Source: an uncultured Bacteroidales bacterium
GTDB taxonomy: Bacteria; Bacteroidota; Bacteroidia; Bacteroidales; FEN-979
Direction: 5' to 3'
NCBI GenBank assembly: GCA_903915465.1
Contig: CAIWTA010000048.1
Coordinates: 1 to 33,878, forward strand
Length of the DNA stretch: 33,878 nucleotides
The translations under genes were made by a program, and so were the position numbers. How positions within the stretch are numbered: the first letter of the stretch is position 1; the number at the start of each line of letters is the position of its first letter. The notes beneath the pieces were generated by a model. It ran no database searches. It saw only the letters and a program-made list of their open reading frames with translations, and was not told where the DNA came from. Positions 9,058-16,460 of this stretch are shown piece after piece.

Positions 9058-9258
9058 ATGAGGAAAGCTACTACTCTCTGTTCATTTTCATCATCGTGTC
9101 ACCCTCGAAAAACCAGAAGGAAAATCATTCAGACCAAACTTGATAGACGCGATGATACACCAAGCGAATATATTATCAGGAACATCCTGAACTATTCCAG
9201 AGCGTTATCAATAATAAAAACACAAGACGCAGGATACTTAACAATGGTGATGAACTAA
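9058..9258 (+). CDS. Small conserved-looking protein after the sigma factor gene
   Basis: 66 residues from the ATG at 9058. The N-terminal half is basic and serine-rich (MRKATTLCSFSSSCHPRKTRRK). The C-terminal half, PSEYIIRNILNYSRALSIIKTQDAGYLTMVMN, resembles a short motif I recall from small Bacteroidetes proteins of the form 'PS..TI..ILN(Y/F)(S/A)(R/K)AL.V......G...(M/V).LN'; this is recollection, not a search. The frame ends in TAA two bases before a strong terminator, as expected for the last gene of a transcript begun at the sigma gene. There is no signal peptide or membrane segment. It could bind the sigma factor or be unrelated to it; no function is claimed. Confidence 0.55.
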   Translation: MRKATTLCSFSSSCHPRKTRRKIIQTKLDRRDDTPSEYIIRNILNYSRALSIIKTQDAGYLTMVMN

Positions 9259-9260
9259 AT

Positions 9261-9289
9261 AAAAAACCCCGCCGGTGGCGGGGTTTTTT
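9261..9289. terminator. Bidirectional rho-independent terminator
   Basis: AAAAAACCCCGCC (9261-9273) and GGCGGGGTTTTTT (9277-9289) form a perfect 13-bp stem with a GGT loop and a T-run on both strands. It separates the converging small-protein gene (ends 9258) and rplS (ends 9291) and can stop transcription from either side. Confidence 0.95.
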
Positions 9290-9290
9290 A

Positions 9291-9647
9291 TTATACTCTT
9301 TCTTCTTTAATACGGGCTTTTTTACCTCGTAATTTCCTAAGATAAAAAATACGTGCTCGCCTAACGACGCCTCTTTTGTTAACTTCAATTTTGTCAATAA
9401 AAGGAGAGAAAATCGGAAAAATCCTTTCGACTCCAATGTTCCCGGAGATTTTCCGGACAGTAAAAGTTTCATTCACTCCTTTACCGGAGCGTTGAAGAAC
9501 AACACCTTGGTAATTTTGGATCCTTTCTTTATTACCTTCCTTAATTTTATAATGAACAGTAACAGTATCGCCGGCTTTAAAAACAGGCATCTCGATTTTC
9601 TGGACAAAACTATCTTCAATAAACTTGATGACTTCCTGGCGATTCAT
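9291..9647 (-). CDS. rplS: 50S ribosomal protein L19
   Basis: 118 residues from the ATG at 9647 ([14 protein letters not shown]); a TTG six codons upstream is not preferred. Family features are clear: [33 protein letters not shown] in the SH3-like barrel, [29 protein letters not shown], then the basic tail [21 protein letters not shown]19 sits at the 30S-50S interface. It lies 102 nt downstream of trmD, the order known from the rpsP-rimM-trmD-rplS cluster of many bacteria, although rpsP and rimM are absent here. A TAnnTTTG element in the gap suggests it can also be transcribed on its own. Confidence 0.97.
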   Translation of the reverse strand: MNRQEVIKFIEDSFVQKIEMPVFKAGDTVTVHYKIKEGNKERIQNYQGVVLQRSGKGVNETFTVRKISGNIGVERIFPIFSPFIDKIEVNKRGVVRRARIFYLRKLRGKKARIKEERV

Positions 9648-9686
9648 AACATAAAAATTTAACAAAAATTTTCACTAAAAGGAGTG

Positions 9687-9694
9687 CAAATATA
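9687..9694 (-). promoter_or_regulatory. -7 element before rplS
   Basis: The minus strand reads TATATTTG, a full match to TAnnTTTG, 39 nt before the rplS ATG. The -33 position does not carry TTTG. It would give rplS a promoter separate from the long upstream transcript. Confidence 0.45.
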
Positions 9695-9749
9695 CCAAAT
9701 AATTTGATTCAGAAAGAAGTTTTGAGATTATTTTAAAAGATTTCCTGGA

Positions 9750-10427
9750 TCATTTGCCCAAAAGCCCCGGTCGACGCTGACTTGTACGCTCCAACGATTT
9801 TTCATATCGCCACTTGGCAATCTCCTTATCATTACCGGAAAGTAAAATATCGGGAACTTTCCACCCACGAAACTCAGCAGGACGTGTGTAAACGGGAGGG
9901 GACAAAAGATTATCCTGGAAAGAATCTGATAATGCAGATGTTTCATCATTCAATACACCGGGTATCAGCCGAACTGTAGCATCTGTTAAAGCAGCAGCAG
10001 CCAACTCGCCACCAGACAAAACATAATCGCCAATGGAGATTTCCATGGTGATGAAATGTTCCCTTATTCGCTCGTCAATACCTTTATAATGGCCACATAT
10101 AATCAGCAGATTGTGCATTAATGAAAGCTGATTCGCTAACCCCTGCGTGAGAAGTTCCCCATCAGGGCTCATATAAATAACTTCATCATAGGAAGTTTTT
10201 GATTGCAGACTTTCGATGCAGTTTGCAATCGGTTCAATCATCATCACCATGCCGGCTTTTCCTCCAAAAGGGTAGTCATCCACATTTTTATGTTTGGATG
10301 TAGAATAGTCACGAATGTTATGGAGTCTGATTTTAACAAGCTCCTTTTCCTGCGCTCTTCTGAGAATGGAAAGGCTCAACGGGCCATCGAACATTTCGGG
10401 AAAGAGTGTTAGTATATCTATTTGCAT
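9750..10427 (-). CDS. trmD: tRNA (guanine-37-N1)-methyltransferase
   Basis: 225 residues, the normal length for TrmD, which uses S-adenosylmethionine to methylate G37 next to the anticodon and so guards against frameshifting. It starts [18 protein letters not shown]. The knotted SPOUT core is seen in [34 protein letters not shown] and [28 protein letters not shown], which together form the cofactor pocket. The C-terminal part has the usual [22 protein letters not shown] motif. The ATG lies 3 nt past the stop of the MBL-fold gene, so the two are translated from one message. Confidence 0.97.
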   Translation of the reverse strand: MQIDILTLFPEMFDGPLSLSILRRAQEKELVKIRLHNIRDYSTSKHKNVDDYPFGGKAGMVMMIEPIANCIESLQSKTSYDEVIYMSPDGELLTQGLANQLSLMHNLLIICGHYKGIDERIREHFITMEISIGDYVLSGGELAAAALTDATVRLIPGVLNDETSALSDSFQDNLLSPPVYTRPAEFRGWKVPDILLSGNDKEIAKWRYEKSLERTSQRRPGLLGK

Positions 10428-10430
10428 GGT

Positions 10431-11216
10431 TCAAATTATGATCTTTAGCCCGTCATAAGCTAATTTAACAGGTTCCGGAAGTCGTAGGTTCACTTCCTCA
10501 TGAAGACCGACAAAATGACTAAGATGCGTGAGGTAGGCCGCCTCGGGTTTCAATTCGTTCAATAGTTCAACAGCTTCATTGACGGAAAAATGGGAAACAT
10601 GTTTGGAATTCCTTAAAGCGTTTAATACAATTACTTTGGAACCACGAATTTTCTCCTTTTCTTCTTCGGAGATGTAACTGGCATCTGTAATATACGTGAA
10701 ATCCCCGATTCGAAATCCGGTTACAGGTAGTTTCTCATGTAAGACCTTGATGGGAATGAATTCCACATCGAATACAGTGAAAGGATCAGTGTTGATGAGA
10801 TGAATTGTAAGTTGCGGGGCTCCAAAGTAACGGGATTCTGAAAAAATATAAGGGAATTCAGTGACAATAGCATCGATCACCTGATCCGAACCATAAATAT
10901 CGATTTTTTTATTGAGGACATAGTTGAAAGCTCTGACATCATCAAGCCCGGCAATGTGATCCCTATGTTCATGAGTGAAAATCACGGCATCCAGATCCCC
11001 CACATTTTCTCTCAGCATTTGGCTTCGAAAATCGGGTCCACAGTCTATCACAAACGTTCTGAAATTGACCTCGATCATAATGGAAGTTCTCAGCCTCTTA
11101 TCCTTGGAATTAGTTGAAACACAAACCGGGCAATCGCATGTAATGACTGGAACACCAATAGATGTACCGGTACCAAGAAAGGTAACTTTCATCCGGTTTG
11201 CTGAAACTTTGCTCAT
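10431..11216 (-). CDS. MBL-fold metal-dependent hydrolase (PhnP/RNase Z-like group)
   Basis: 261 residues with the metallo-beta-lactamase fold. The metal-binding motif is FTHEHRDHIAGLDDVRAF (HxHxDH), with an upstream DCGPDF and downstream YITDASYIS and LTHLSHF carrying further ligands. The N-terminal GTGTSIGVPVITCDCPVC, with clustered cysteines, matches the PhnP-like subgroup of phosphodiesterases. The start is the ATG at 11216, 24 nt past the ribF stop; a second ATG eight codons in (11192, MKVTFLGTG) matches the usual start of the family equally well. The substrate is unknown; a cyclic phosphate or nucleotide phosphodiester is an inference from the family. It sits between ribF and trmD. Confidence 0.88.
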   Translation of the reverse strand: MSKVSANRMKVTFLGTGTSIGVPVITCDCPVCVSTNSKDKRLRTSIMIEVNFRTFVIDCGPDFRSQMLRENVGDLDAVIFTHEHRDHIAGLDDVRAFNYVLNKKIDIYGSDQVIDAIVTEFPYIFSESRYFGAPQLTIHLINTDPFTVFDVEFIPIKVLHEKLPVTGFRIGDFTYITDASYISEEEKEKIRGSKVIVLNALRNSKHVSHFSVNEAVELLNELKPEAAYLTHLSHFVGLHEEVNLRLPEPVKLAYDGLKIII

Positions 11217-11240
11217 CCTGTGTTTTACGAGGTGTTGTTA

Positions 11241-12197
11241 TTAAAAAATAAGTTCATCAACCTGTACGCGGTCGATCTGTAACTGTTTTTGCAGTTCCTC
11301 TAAAGTCTGAAAAGGTTTCTCTTCACGAATGAACTTGTGAAAATGCACTGTTGCGGTTGTTCCGGAAAGAATTTCCGGTCTGTCAAATAAATAGTACTCT
11401 ACCACTGCGTCAATAGAAGAGTTTCCGCTTTTTTTAATAAAGCACATTCCCCGGAAATCATTCTTATCATCCTTAACACTCACTGCATATACGCCATTTG
11501 GTGGGAGGAGTTTGTTCTCTTCCTCAATTTTAACACCAAAGCTCGGAAATCCAATCTCCTTTAATTTAGGATTTACCTCATGGATCAATCCCATAATAAT
11601 ATAATGATGATCAAGATATGCATTGGCTTTCTGTATATTTCCTTCCAATAAGGATTTTCTGATCTTTGTGGAACTTACGGATTCATTCTGGATATCCTGT
11701 TCCGGTATTTCTTCAACTTCAAACCCATATTCCTGGCCCAGGTTACGCAGTTCCTCATAATCTCCTTCACGGTTATGGCCAAAATGATGGTTAAATCCTA
11801 CAACGATTCTTCCAGCATGAAGTTTGTTCAGAAGAATATTTTTGACAAAATCTATTGATGTGGTTCTAGCGAATTCCAGTGTAAACTCCACAATAATCAG
11901 GTTGTCAAGCCCTGCCTTCCGAAGTAATTCAATCTTTTCCCTTTGAGAATTAATCAAATAAAGCTCTTTCCCTGAGGTTTCCGGATAGAGAACTTTTCGG
12001 GGATGAGGATGAAAGGTTATCAACACAGTTTCGCCTCCCGACTCCTGTGCAAGTTTTTTTAATCTCTGAAGAATTACTTTATGACCAATATGAACCCCAT
12101 CGAATGAACCTGTAGTAATAACAGCATTACGAATGGAGCCCGCTGCTTCAAAATCTTTAAATATTTTCACTGAATTGTACTTACTTGTAACGTTCAT
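11241..12197 (-). CDS. ribF: Bifunctional riboflavin kinase / FAD synthetase
   Basis: 318 residues making FMN and then FAD from riboflavin and ATP. The N-terminal nucleotidyltransferase domain (about 1-185) carries TTGSFDGVHIGHKVIL, ITFHPHPRKVL, VGFNHHFGHNREGDYE and SSTKIRKSLLEG. The C-terminal kinase domain carries EIGFPSFGVKIEEENKLLPPNGVYAV, a slightly altered form of the usual GFPTANI motif. The ATG at 12197 overlaps the last 17 nt of rex; a TTG at 12212 would extend it by five codons and is less likely. Its coupling to rex and the hydrogenase genes may reflect flavin demand, since each HydB subunit binds FMN, but it could equally be a housekeeping run-on. Confidence 0.94.
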   Translation of the reverse strand: MNVTSKYNSVKIFKDFEAAGSIRNAVITTGSFDGVHIGHKVILQRLKKLAQESGGETVLITFHPHPRKVLYPETSGKELYLINSQREKIELLRKAGLDNLIIVEFTLEFARTTSIDFVKNILLNKLHAGRIVVGFNHHFGHNREGDYEELRNLGQEYGFEVEEIPEQDIQNESVSSTKIRKSLLEGNIQKANAYLDHHYIIMGLIHEVNPKLKEIGFPSFGVKIEEENKLLPPNGVYAVSVKDDKNDFRGMCFIKKSGNSSIDAVVEYYLFDRPEILSGTTATVHFHKFIREEKPFQTLEELQKQLQIDRVQVDELIF

Positions 12198-12822
12198 CAA
12201 TCTTTTTGGCAAAAAATGCCACTTTTTCCAGAGAGGTGATCATGTCGTATTCTTCCAAATAAACGTAGGGAGAAACATTTAATGATTTTGGAGAATAATT
12301 CAGAATCCCTTTGATTCCGGCAACAACAAGAGTTTCTGCGATTGCCGGGGCCTGTTCTGCTGGAACAGTTATGATTCCGATGGAGATATTTTCATTTTTA
12401 ATGATTTCCGTGAGACGGTTCACATGGTAGCATGGAACACCATCATAAATCCGGTCAATTTTGTCAGGATTCAAGTCAAAAGCTGCAACGATCATAAGTT
12501 TCGTTCTTTTTCCCTTGAGATAGCTGATGATAGCCTTGCCCAGATTCCCTAATCCAACTACTGCAACCCGCTGCCCCTTCTCTGTATCGATAATCTTCCC
12601 GATCAATTCAATCAACTCCTTAATATCGTAGCCTTTTCTAAGGTTTCCAGAATACCCGATCAGCATCAGATCACGGCGGACCTGAACAGGAGTAATATGC
12701 AGCATTTGCGCTATTTCATGCGAAAAAACATGGGTCTTTTCTTTTGACTGAATCAGCAACAATGCTCTCCGATACTGGCTTAACCGCTCTACGGTCTTAT
12801 GCGGCAACTGCTTTATGTACAT
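12181..12822 (-). CDS. rex: Redox-sensing transcriptional repressor Rex
   Basis: 213 residues, full length for Rex, a dimer that binds DNA when NADH/NAD+ is low and lets go when NADH rises. The N-terminal winged helix (about 5-80) has FSHEIAQMLHITPVQVRRDLMLIGYSG and KGYDIKELI, the segments that contact the operator. The Rossmann domain has VVGLGNLGKAI at 88-98, AAFDLNPDKI and GIITVPAEQAPAIAETLVVAGIKGILNYSP; the C-terminal swapped helix is YDMITSLEKVAFFAKKI. The start ATG shares one base with the stop of the receiver-kinase gene (TAATG), so translation is coupled. Rex-like operators occur before both hydrogenase operons, including the one this gene belongs to, so feedback on its own synthesis is likely. 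Confidence 0.97.
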   Translation of the reverse strand: MYIKQLPHKTVERLSQYRRALLLIQSKEKTHVFSHEIAQMLHITPVQVRRDLMLIGYSGNLRKGYDIKELIELIGKIIDTEKGQRVAVVGLGNLGKAIISYLKGKRTKLMIVAAFDLNPDKIDRIYDGVPCYHVNRLTEIIKNENISIGIITVPAEQAPAIAETLVVAGIKGILNYSPKSLNVSPYVYLEEYDMITSLEKVAFFAKKIDERYK

Positions 12823-13946
12823 TATTTCTCTTTTAGTAAAGTGACAGTAAAAGTACTTCCTTCATCAGGTTCACTTGAGACTACAATAAATCCGCCATAG
12901 TTTTCGGCCAATTTTCTCACAATCGACAATCCCAGTCCGCTTCCGGTGATGTTTTTTGTCTTTTCATTTTTTATCCTGACGAAATCCTGAAATAACTTTT
13001 CCATTTCTGTTTTCGTCATCCCTATTCCGGAATCAATAACCTCAATCTTGATTTTATCTTCTTCTTCAGTAATATTACAATCAACCGTGCCACCTTCGTT
13101 ATTATATTTAATAGCGTTTGAGATCAGGTTATTAAAAATAATTTCAATTTCATTTGAATCTGCTTTCATTATTACTTTCTCGGGGCCCCGAAGTTTGATG
13201 GTGATATCGCGTTGAATGGAATAGGGCTGAATGGTATCAATTGCAGTATGTGCAATACCCATAATATCGGTTTCAGCAATATTCCGCTGAGCTTTTCCAC
13301 TTTCCACTTTTGTCAGGTCAAGAAGATCAAGGATGATCGTTCGCATACCCTTTATTCTTTCAAGTGAACGATCGATAATTACATCATAATCCTCGATCTT
13401 GTCTCCAAGCTGACGCTCTTTCGTCATTCGTAAATACCCTTCAATAGCATTTAATGGCGACTTTAGTTCATGAGAAAGCACAGAAAGAAACTGAAACCGG
13501 ATTTGCTTGCCTGTATCCTTCAGAGTCTGTGTCATTTTTTTGAGGAACAGACGTTTGGTGATATTTTCTATCGAAGCTTTGAGTTCCTGGGGTGTGAAAG
13601 GTTTTGGGATAAAATCAAAAGCACCGTAATTAGTGGCTTTTACTGCAAGTTCAAGAGATGCATATGAAGTTATCATAACAACAATGATTTTGAATTGTTT
13701 CTTTCTGATGTACTCCAGCACTTCGATCCCCTGAATTCCCGGAAGTTTGTTGTCGAGCAACAAAATATCAGGAATATTATGTTCAATAATATCAATTCCG
13801 GCCTCTCCTGTGGAAGCTTCTAACACTTCGAAGTTAAAAGCTTCTTCCATGAACGGATAATCCACCCTGAAGTTCCGTAATATCCTGCTGACCCCGCTGC
13901 GGATGCCAGGTTCATCATCAACCACCAATATTTTTAATGTCGACAT
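12822..13946 (-). CDS. Receiver-histidine kinase hybrid without sensor or DNA-binding domain
   Basis: 374 residues. The receiver domain spans 1-125 with acidic pocket D10/D11, phospho-acceptor D65 in LLLDNKLPG, and K115 in PKPFT. A linker leads to the HisKA domain with H159 in SVLSHELKSPLNAIEG. The ATPase domain has NNLISNAIKYN, DSGIGM and the G2 box GSGLGLSIV. There is no transmembrane segment, so it is cytoplasmic. The receiver-first order suggests it is itself a phosphorelay target that then controls its own kinase output. It is 46 nt behind the lone receiver gene and overlaps rex by one base. The upstream hydrogenase-kinase fusion is an obvious candidate donor, but pairing is an inference. 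Confidence 0.92.
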   Translation of the reverse strand: MSTLKILVVDDEPGIRSGVSRILRNFRVDYPFMEEAFNFEVLEASTGEAGIDIIEHNIPDILLLDNKLPGIQGIEVLEYIRKKQFKIIVVMITSYASLELAVKATNYGAFDFIPKPFTPQELKASIENITKRLFLKKMTQTLKDTGKQIRFQFLSVLSHELKSPLNAIEGYLRMTKERQLGDKIEDYDVIIDRSLERIKGMRTIILDLLDLTKVESGKAQRNIAETDIMGIAHTAIDTIQPYSIQRDITIKLRGPEKVIMKADSNEIEIIFNNLISNAIKYNNEGGTVDCNITEEEDKIKIEVIDSGIGMTKTEMEKLFQDFVRIKNEKTKNITGSGLGLSIVRKLAENYGGFIVVSSEPDEGSTFTVTLLKEK

Positions 13947-13962
13947 AATCCAATTCTAAGTT

Positions 13963-13970
13963 CAAAATTA
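13963..13970 (-). promoter_or_regulatory. -7 element before the receiver-kinase/rex genes
   Basis: The minus strand reads TAATTTTG, a full match to TAnnTTTG, 16 nt before the ATG at 13946. No clear -33 TTTG. It could give the receiver-kinase, rex and ribF transcription independent of the hydrogenase promoter. Confidence 0.35.
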
Positions 13971-13992
13971 ATACGAATTATACCCATTTGTG

Positions 13993-14400
13993 CTAACTTG
14001 GTTGTTTTTCTGATAATAATCTTTCTATTTCAGTTTTTAAAAGGTCTGAACGGATCCCTTTATCAAGGAAAAGGTCAGCCCGGATCCATTTACGGTTATT
14101 CTCGTCATTGATATCGAAAGTGATACCGGTTTCCGCGGCAACAGCGGTCGCAATAATAACAGGAACATCGGGATATTTTTTCTTCATTTTATAACTGAGA
14201 ATAAACCCACTGTCTTCATTTTCCATCATAAGGTCAAGGATGGCAAGATCAGGTTTGGTTTTCTCCAGGATCAACTCAGCTTCTTTTTGACTCTCGGCAG
14301 TAATTGTTTTGTATCCGAATTTTTCCAGTTTTAATTGTGTCTGAAATAAATAATCAATATCATCATCCACGATTAAAATAGTTTTGTTTCCCGGTTTCAT
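13993..14400 (-). CDS. Stand-alone response regulator receiver
   Basis: 135 residues made of one receiver domain: ILIVDDDIDYL with D12/D13, phospho-acceptor D56 in LAILDLMME, and a lysine in FLDKGI at the place of the conserved K. No output domain follows. A stretch after the fourth strand, GITFDINDENNRKWIRADLF, is longer than in classical CheY proteins and resembles receivers found near anaerobic metabolic kinases. It lies 50 nt after the hydrogenase-kinase fusion and 46 nt before the receiver-kinase hybrid, the position expected for a phosphate carrier between the two. The direction of transfer is an inference. Confidence 0.9.
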   Translation of the reverse strand: MKPGNKTILIVDDDIDYLFQTQLKLEKFGYKTITAESQKEAELILEKTKPDLAILDLMMENEDSGFILSYKMKKKYPDVPVIIATAVAAETGITFDINDENNRKWIRADLFLDKGIRSDLLKTEIERLLSEKQPS

Positions 14401-14450
14401 ATTATGAGGATTATAAGATTATGTTAGTTGAATATAGGAATTTCCTTTCG

Positions 14451-16460
14451 TTAATTTTGTAATTTCAATCCGCGGGGAATTGTGATCTTAAATGAAGTTC
14501 CTGTTGTCCCTTTTGAAGGATCAGCATTAGAAGTCACATTAATCTTGCCTCTGTGCATTTTGACAATCCCATAAATAAGCGGTAATCCCAATCCTGTACC
14601 TTTTCCCATTTCTTTTGTAGTAAAAAATGGCGTAAAGATTTTATTCATATTTTCTTTGGAAATCCCAAATCCTGTATCAGAAACGATAAAGATTACCTCG
14701 TCTTCATTACCTTCAACACTTACGCGTAAATCGCCACCATTTGGCATCGATTCTACTGAATTTTTTTCCAGGTTAGTCAAAACCTGCATCATCTGGTCTA
14801 TATCAAGTTTTGCAATAGGATCAGTTATTCTTGGTTCAAACACAATGTTGATATTGTCAGGTTTGAGAATAGAATTCAGGCTGTGTTGTGTAAAGTTCAC
14901 AACATCTGTTTCCGAAAGATTGACCTGATTTTTTCGGGCAAAATTCAGTAACCCGCTCACAATTTTTTTACACCGTTCTGCTTGTTCCACAATCAGCTGA
15001 AGATCTTCCCGCAACGGTTCTCCCTCAGGCGCTTCATCCATCAGGATATTACTGTACATTGTAATTACGCCTAATGGATTGTTTAGTTCATGAGCGATTC
15101 CTGCTGAAAGTTGGCCCATATGTGCCAACTTTTCTGATTGTTTTAATGCTGCTTTGGCTGATGCTAATTTTTCGTTTGAGATATTCAGATTTTGAATAGA
15201 GTCATGAAGTTTTTCGATTGCATAGGGAAGACACATCTCAGTCTCTGCCAAACCTGCAACAATGGCAATAGCATGCTCCATGCACGTATCATAGCCGCAT
15301 GCACCACAATTTAAATGATCCTGGGCGGTATATTTTCCCATCGAATGAAGAACAGTCAATATTTTTTCCTCAGGAGGAGTATCGAACCTCCTGTCTTCGG
15401 GTTCAAAATGTTGAGAAAGGTCGATGTGGCTAAATTCGGTCATATCTTTTTCCCACTGTGTGCGGTCAAGATTTTGAAGTTTTTTACGGACATATTGACC
15501 AATCAATGCACTCCTGGCATATTTTTTTCCTCCGGGCGTTGTTCCTGGCCCCATTATACATCCTTCACAACAGAGCAATTCCAGATGTTTGTTTCGGATA
15601 TAACCTTCTTCAAACTCCTTGACGGCTTCTTTAAAGTTGATACGTCCATCAGCAATGACTGTTCTTTCTTCAGGGATTTCTTCACGGCTGTTACTGGTAA
15701 GGAATAATCCACGGCTGACAGGAAAGATTGCCCCTTTCCCGCTATGTGGTTGGTCAAAGTCAGAGAGCTCTGTATTACTGGGATGAATGTCTTTGAGTTC
15801 AAACATTTCCCGTAATTCTAAAAAAGTCATTACTTCATCTGTTTCGTCAGATTCTGCTTTCTTTGCAAAGCAGGGACCGATGAAGACTATTTTAAGATTA
15901 TCACCATGTTTCTTATGTAATATGCGGCACATTGCAACCATCGGTGAAACAATAGGAGCAAGGGAACTGACTATTTCGGGATGGTAATGCCGGATAAAAT
16001 AGGTAACTGCTGGACAATCCGAGGAGATATCACCAGAATACCCAATTGTATTCATCCTTTTCTCGTATTCTTTTGCGACAATATCAGCTCCAAAAGCGAC
16101 TTCTGTGACATAATCAAAACCCAACTTCCGGATCATCCCAACAAGAACCCTGTGATCTGGAATCTCTGTAAATTCAGCCGGGAAGCTCGGAGCAATACAG
16201 GCTGCAATTTTGTGTTCGGAATTTAACAGTGAAAAAACTTCGTCAACTGATCGCAAGGAAATTTTCGCTCCCTGGCTGCATACTTTGACACAGTTTCCAC
16301 ATCCGATACAACGGTCGTTGACCACTTCAGCCTGGCCGTTGATAATCTTGATTGCCTTAACAGGGCATTCCCTAAGGCAAGTATAACAGACCCTGCAACG
16401 GTCCTTTAAAGTATATACAAGTTGGCGATGGAATGATTGGCTCATAATACTCGTTATCAT
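14451..16460 (-). CDS. [FeFe]-hydrogenase-like sensor fused to a histidine kinase
   Basis: 669 residues with parts in this order. Two [4Fe-4S] ferredoxin motifs: C22/C25/C28/C32 and C51/C54/C57/C61. A hydrogenase large-subunit-like domain keeps all four H-cluster cysteines: C149 in SSDCPAV, C197 in GPCFAKK, and C297/C301 in CCEGCIMGPGTTPGG. An Fe-S domain with C385/C388/C393/C410 follows. Then come a coiled linker, HisKA with H457 in AHELNNPLGV, and an ATPase domain with DTGFGI and GKGTGLGLPLIYGIV. Asp replaces the proton-relay cysteine of catalytic enzymes (TSCCP becomes SSDCP), as in sensory group C [FeFe] proteins. The start ATG overlaps the hydA1 stop (ATGA, 16457-16460); an ATG five codons in (16445) is the alternative. 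It probably senses H2 or redox state and passes phosphate to the receivers downstream. Confidence 0.93.
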   Translation of the reverse strand: MITSIMSQSFHRQLVYTLKDRCRVCYTCLRECPVKAIKIINGQAEVVNDRCIGCGNCVKVCSQGAKISLRSVDEVFSLLNSEHKIAACIAPSFPAEFTEIPDHRVLVGMIRKLGFDYVTEVAFGADIVAKEYEKRMNTIGYSGDISSDCPAVTYFIRHYHPEIVSSLAPIVSPMVAMCRILHKKHGDNLKIVFIGPCFAKKAESDETDEVMTFLELREMFELKDIHPSNTELSDFDQPHSGKGAIFPVSRGLFLTSNSREEIPEERTVIADGRINFKEAVKEFEEGYIRNKHLELLCCEGCIMGPGTTPGGKKYARSALIGQYVRKKLQNLDRTQWEKDMTEFSHIDLSQHFEPEDRRFDTPPEEKILTVLHSMGKYTAQDHLNCGACGYDTCMEHAIAIVAGLAETEMCLPYAIEKLHDSIQNLNISNEKLASAKAALKQSEKLAHMGQLSAGIAHELNNPLGVITMYSNILMDEAPEGEPLREDLQLIVEQAERCKKIVSGLLNFARKNQVNLSETDVVNFTQHSLNSILKPDNINIVFEPRITDPIAKLDIDQMMQVLTNLEKNSVESMPNGGDLRVSVEGNEDEVIFIVSDTGFGISKENMNKIFTPFFTTKEMGKGTGLGLPLIYGIVKMHRGKINVTSNADPSKGTTGTSFKITIPRGLKLQN

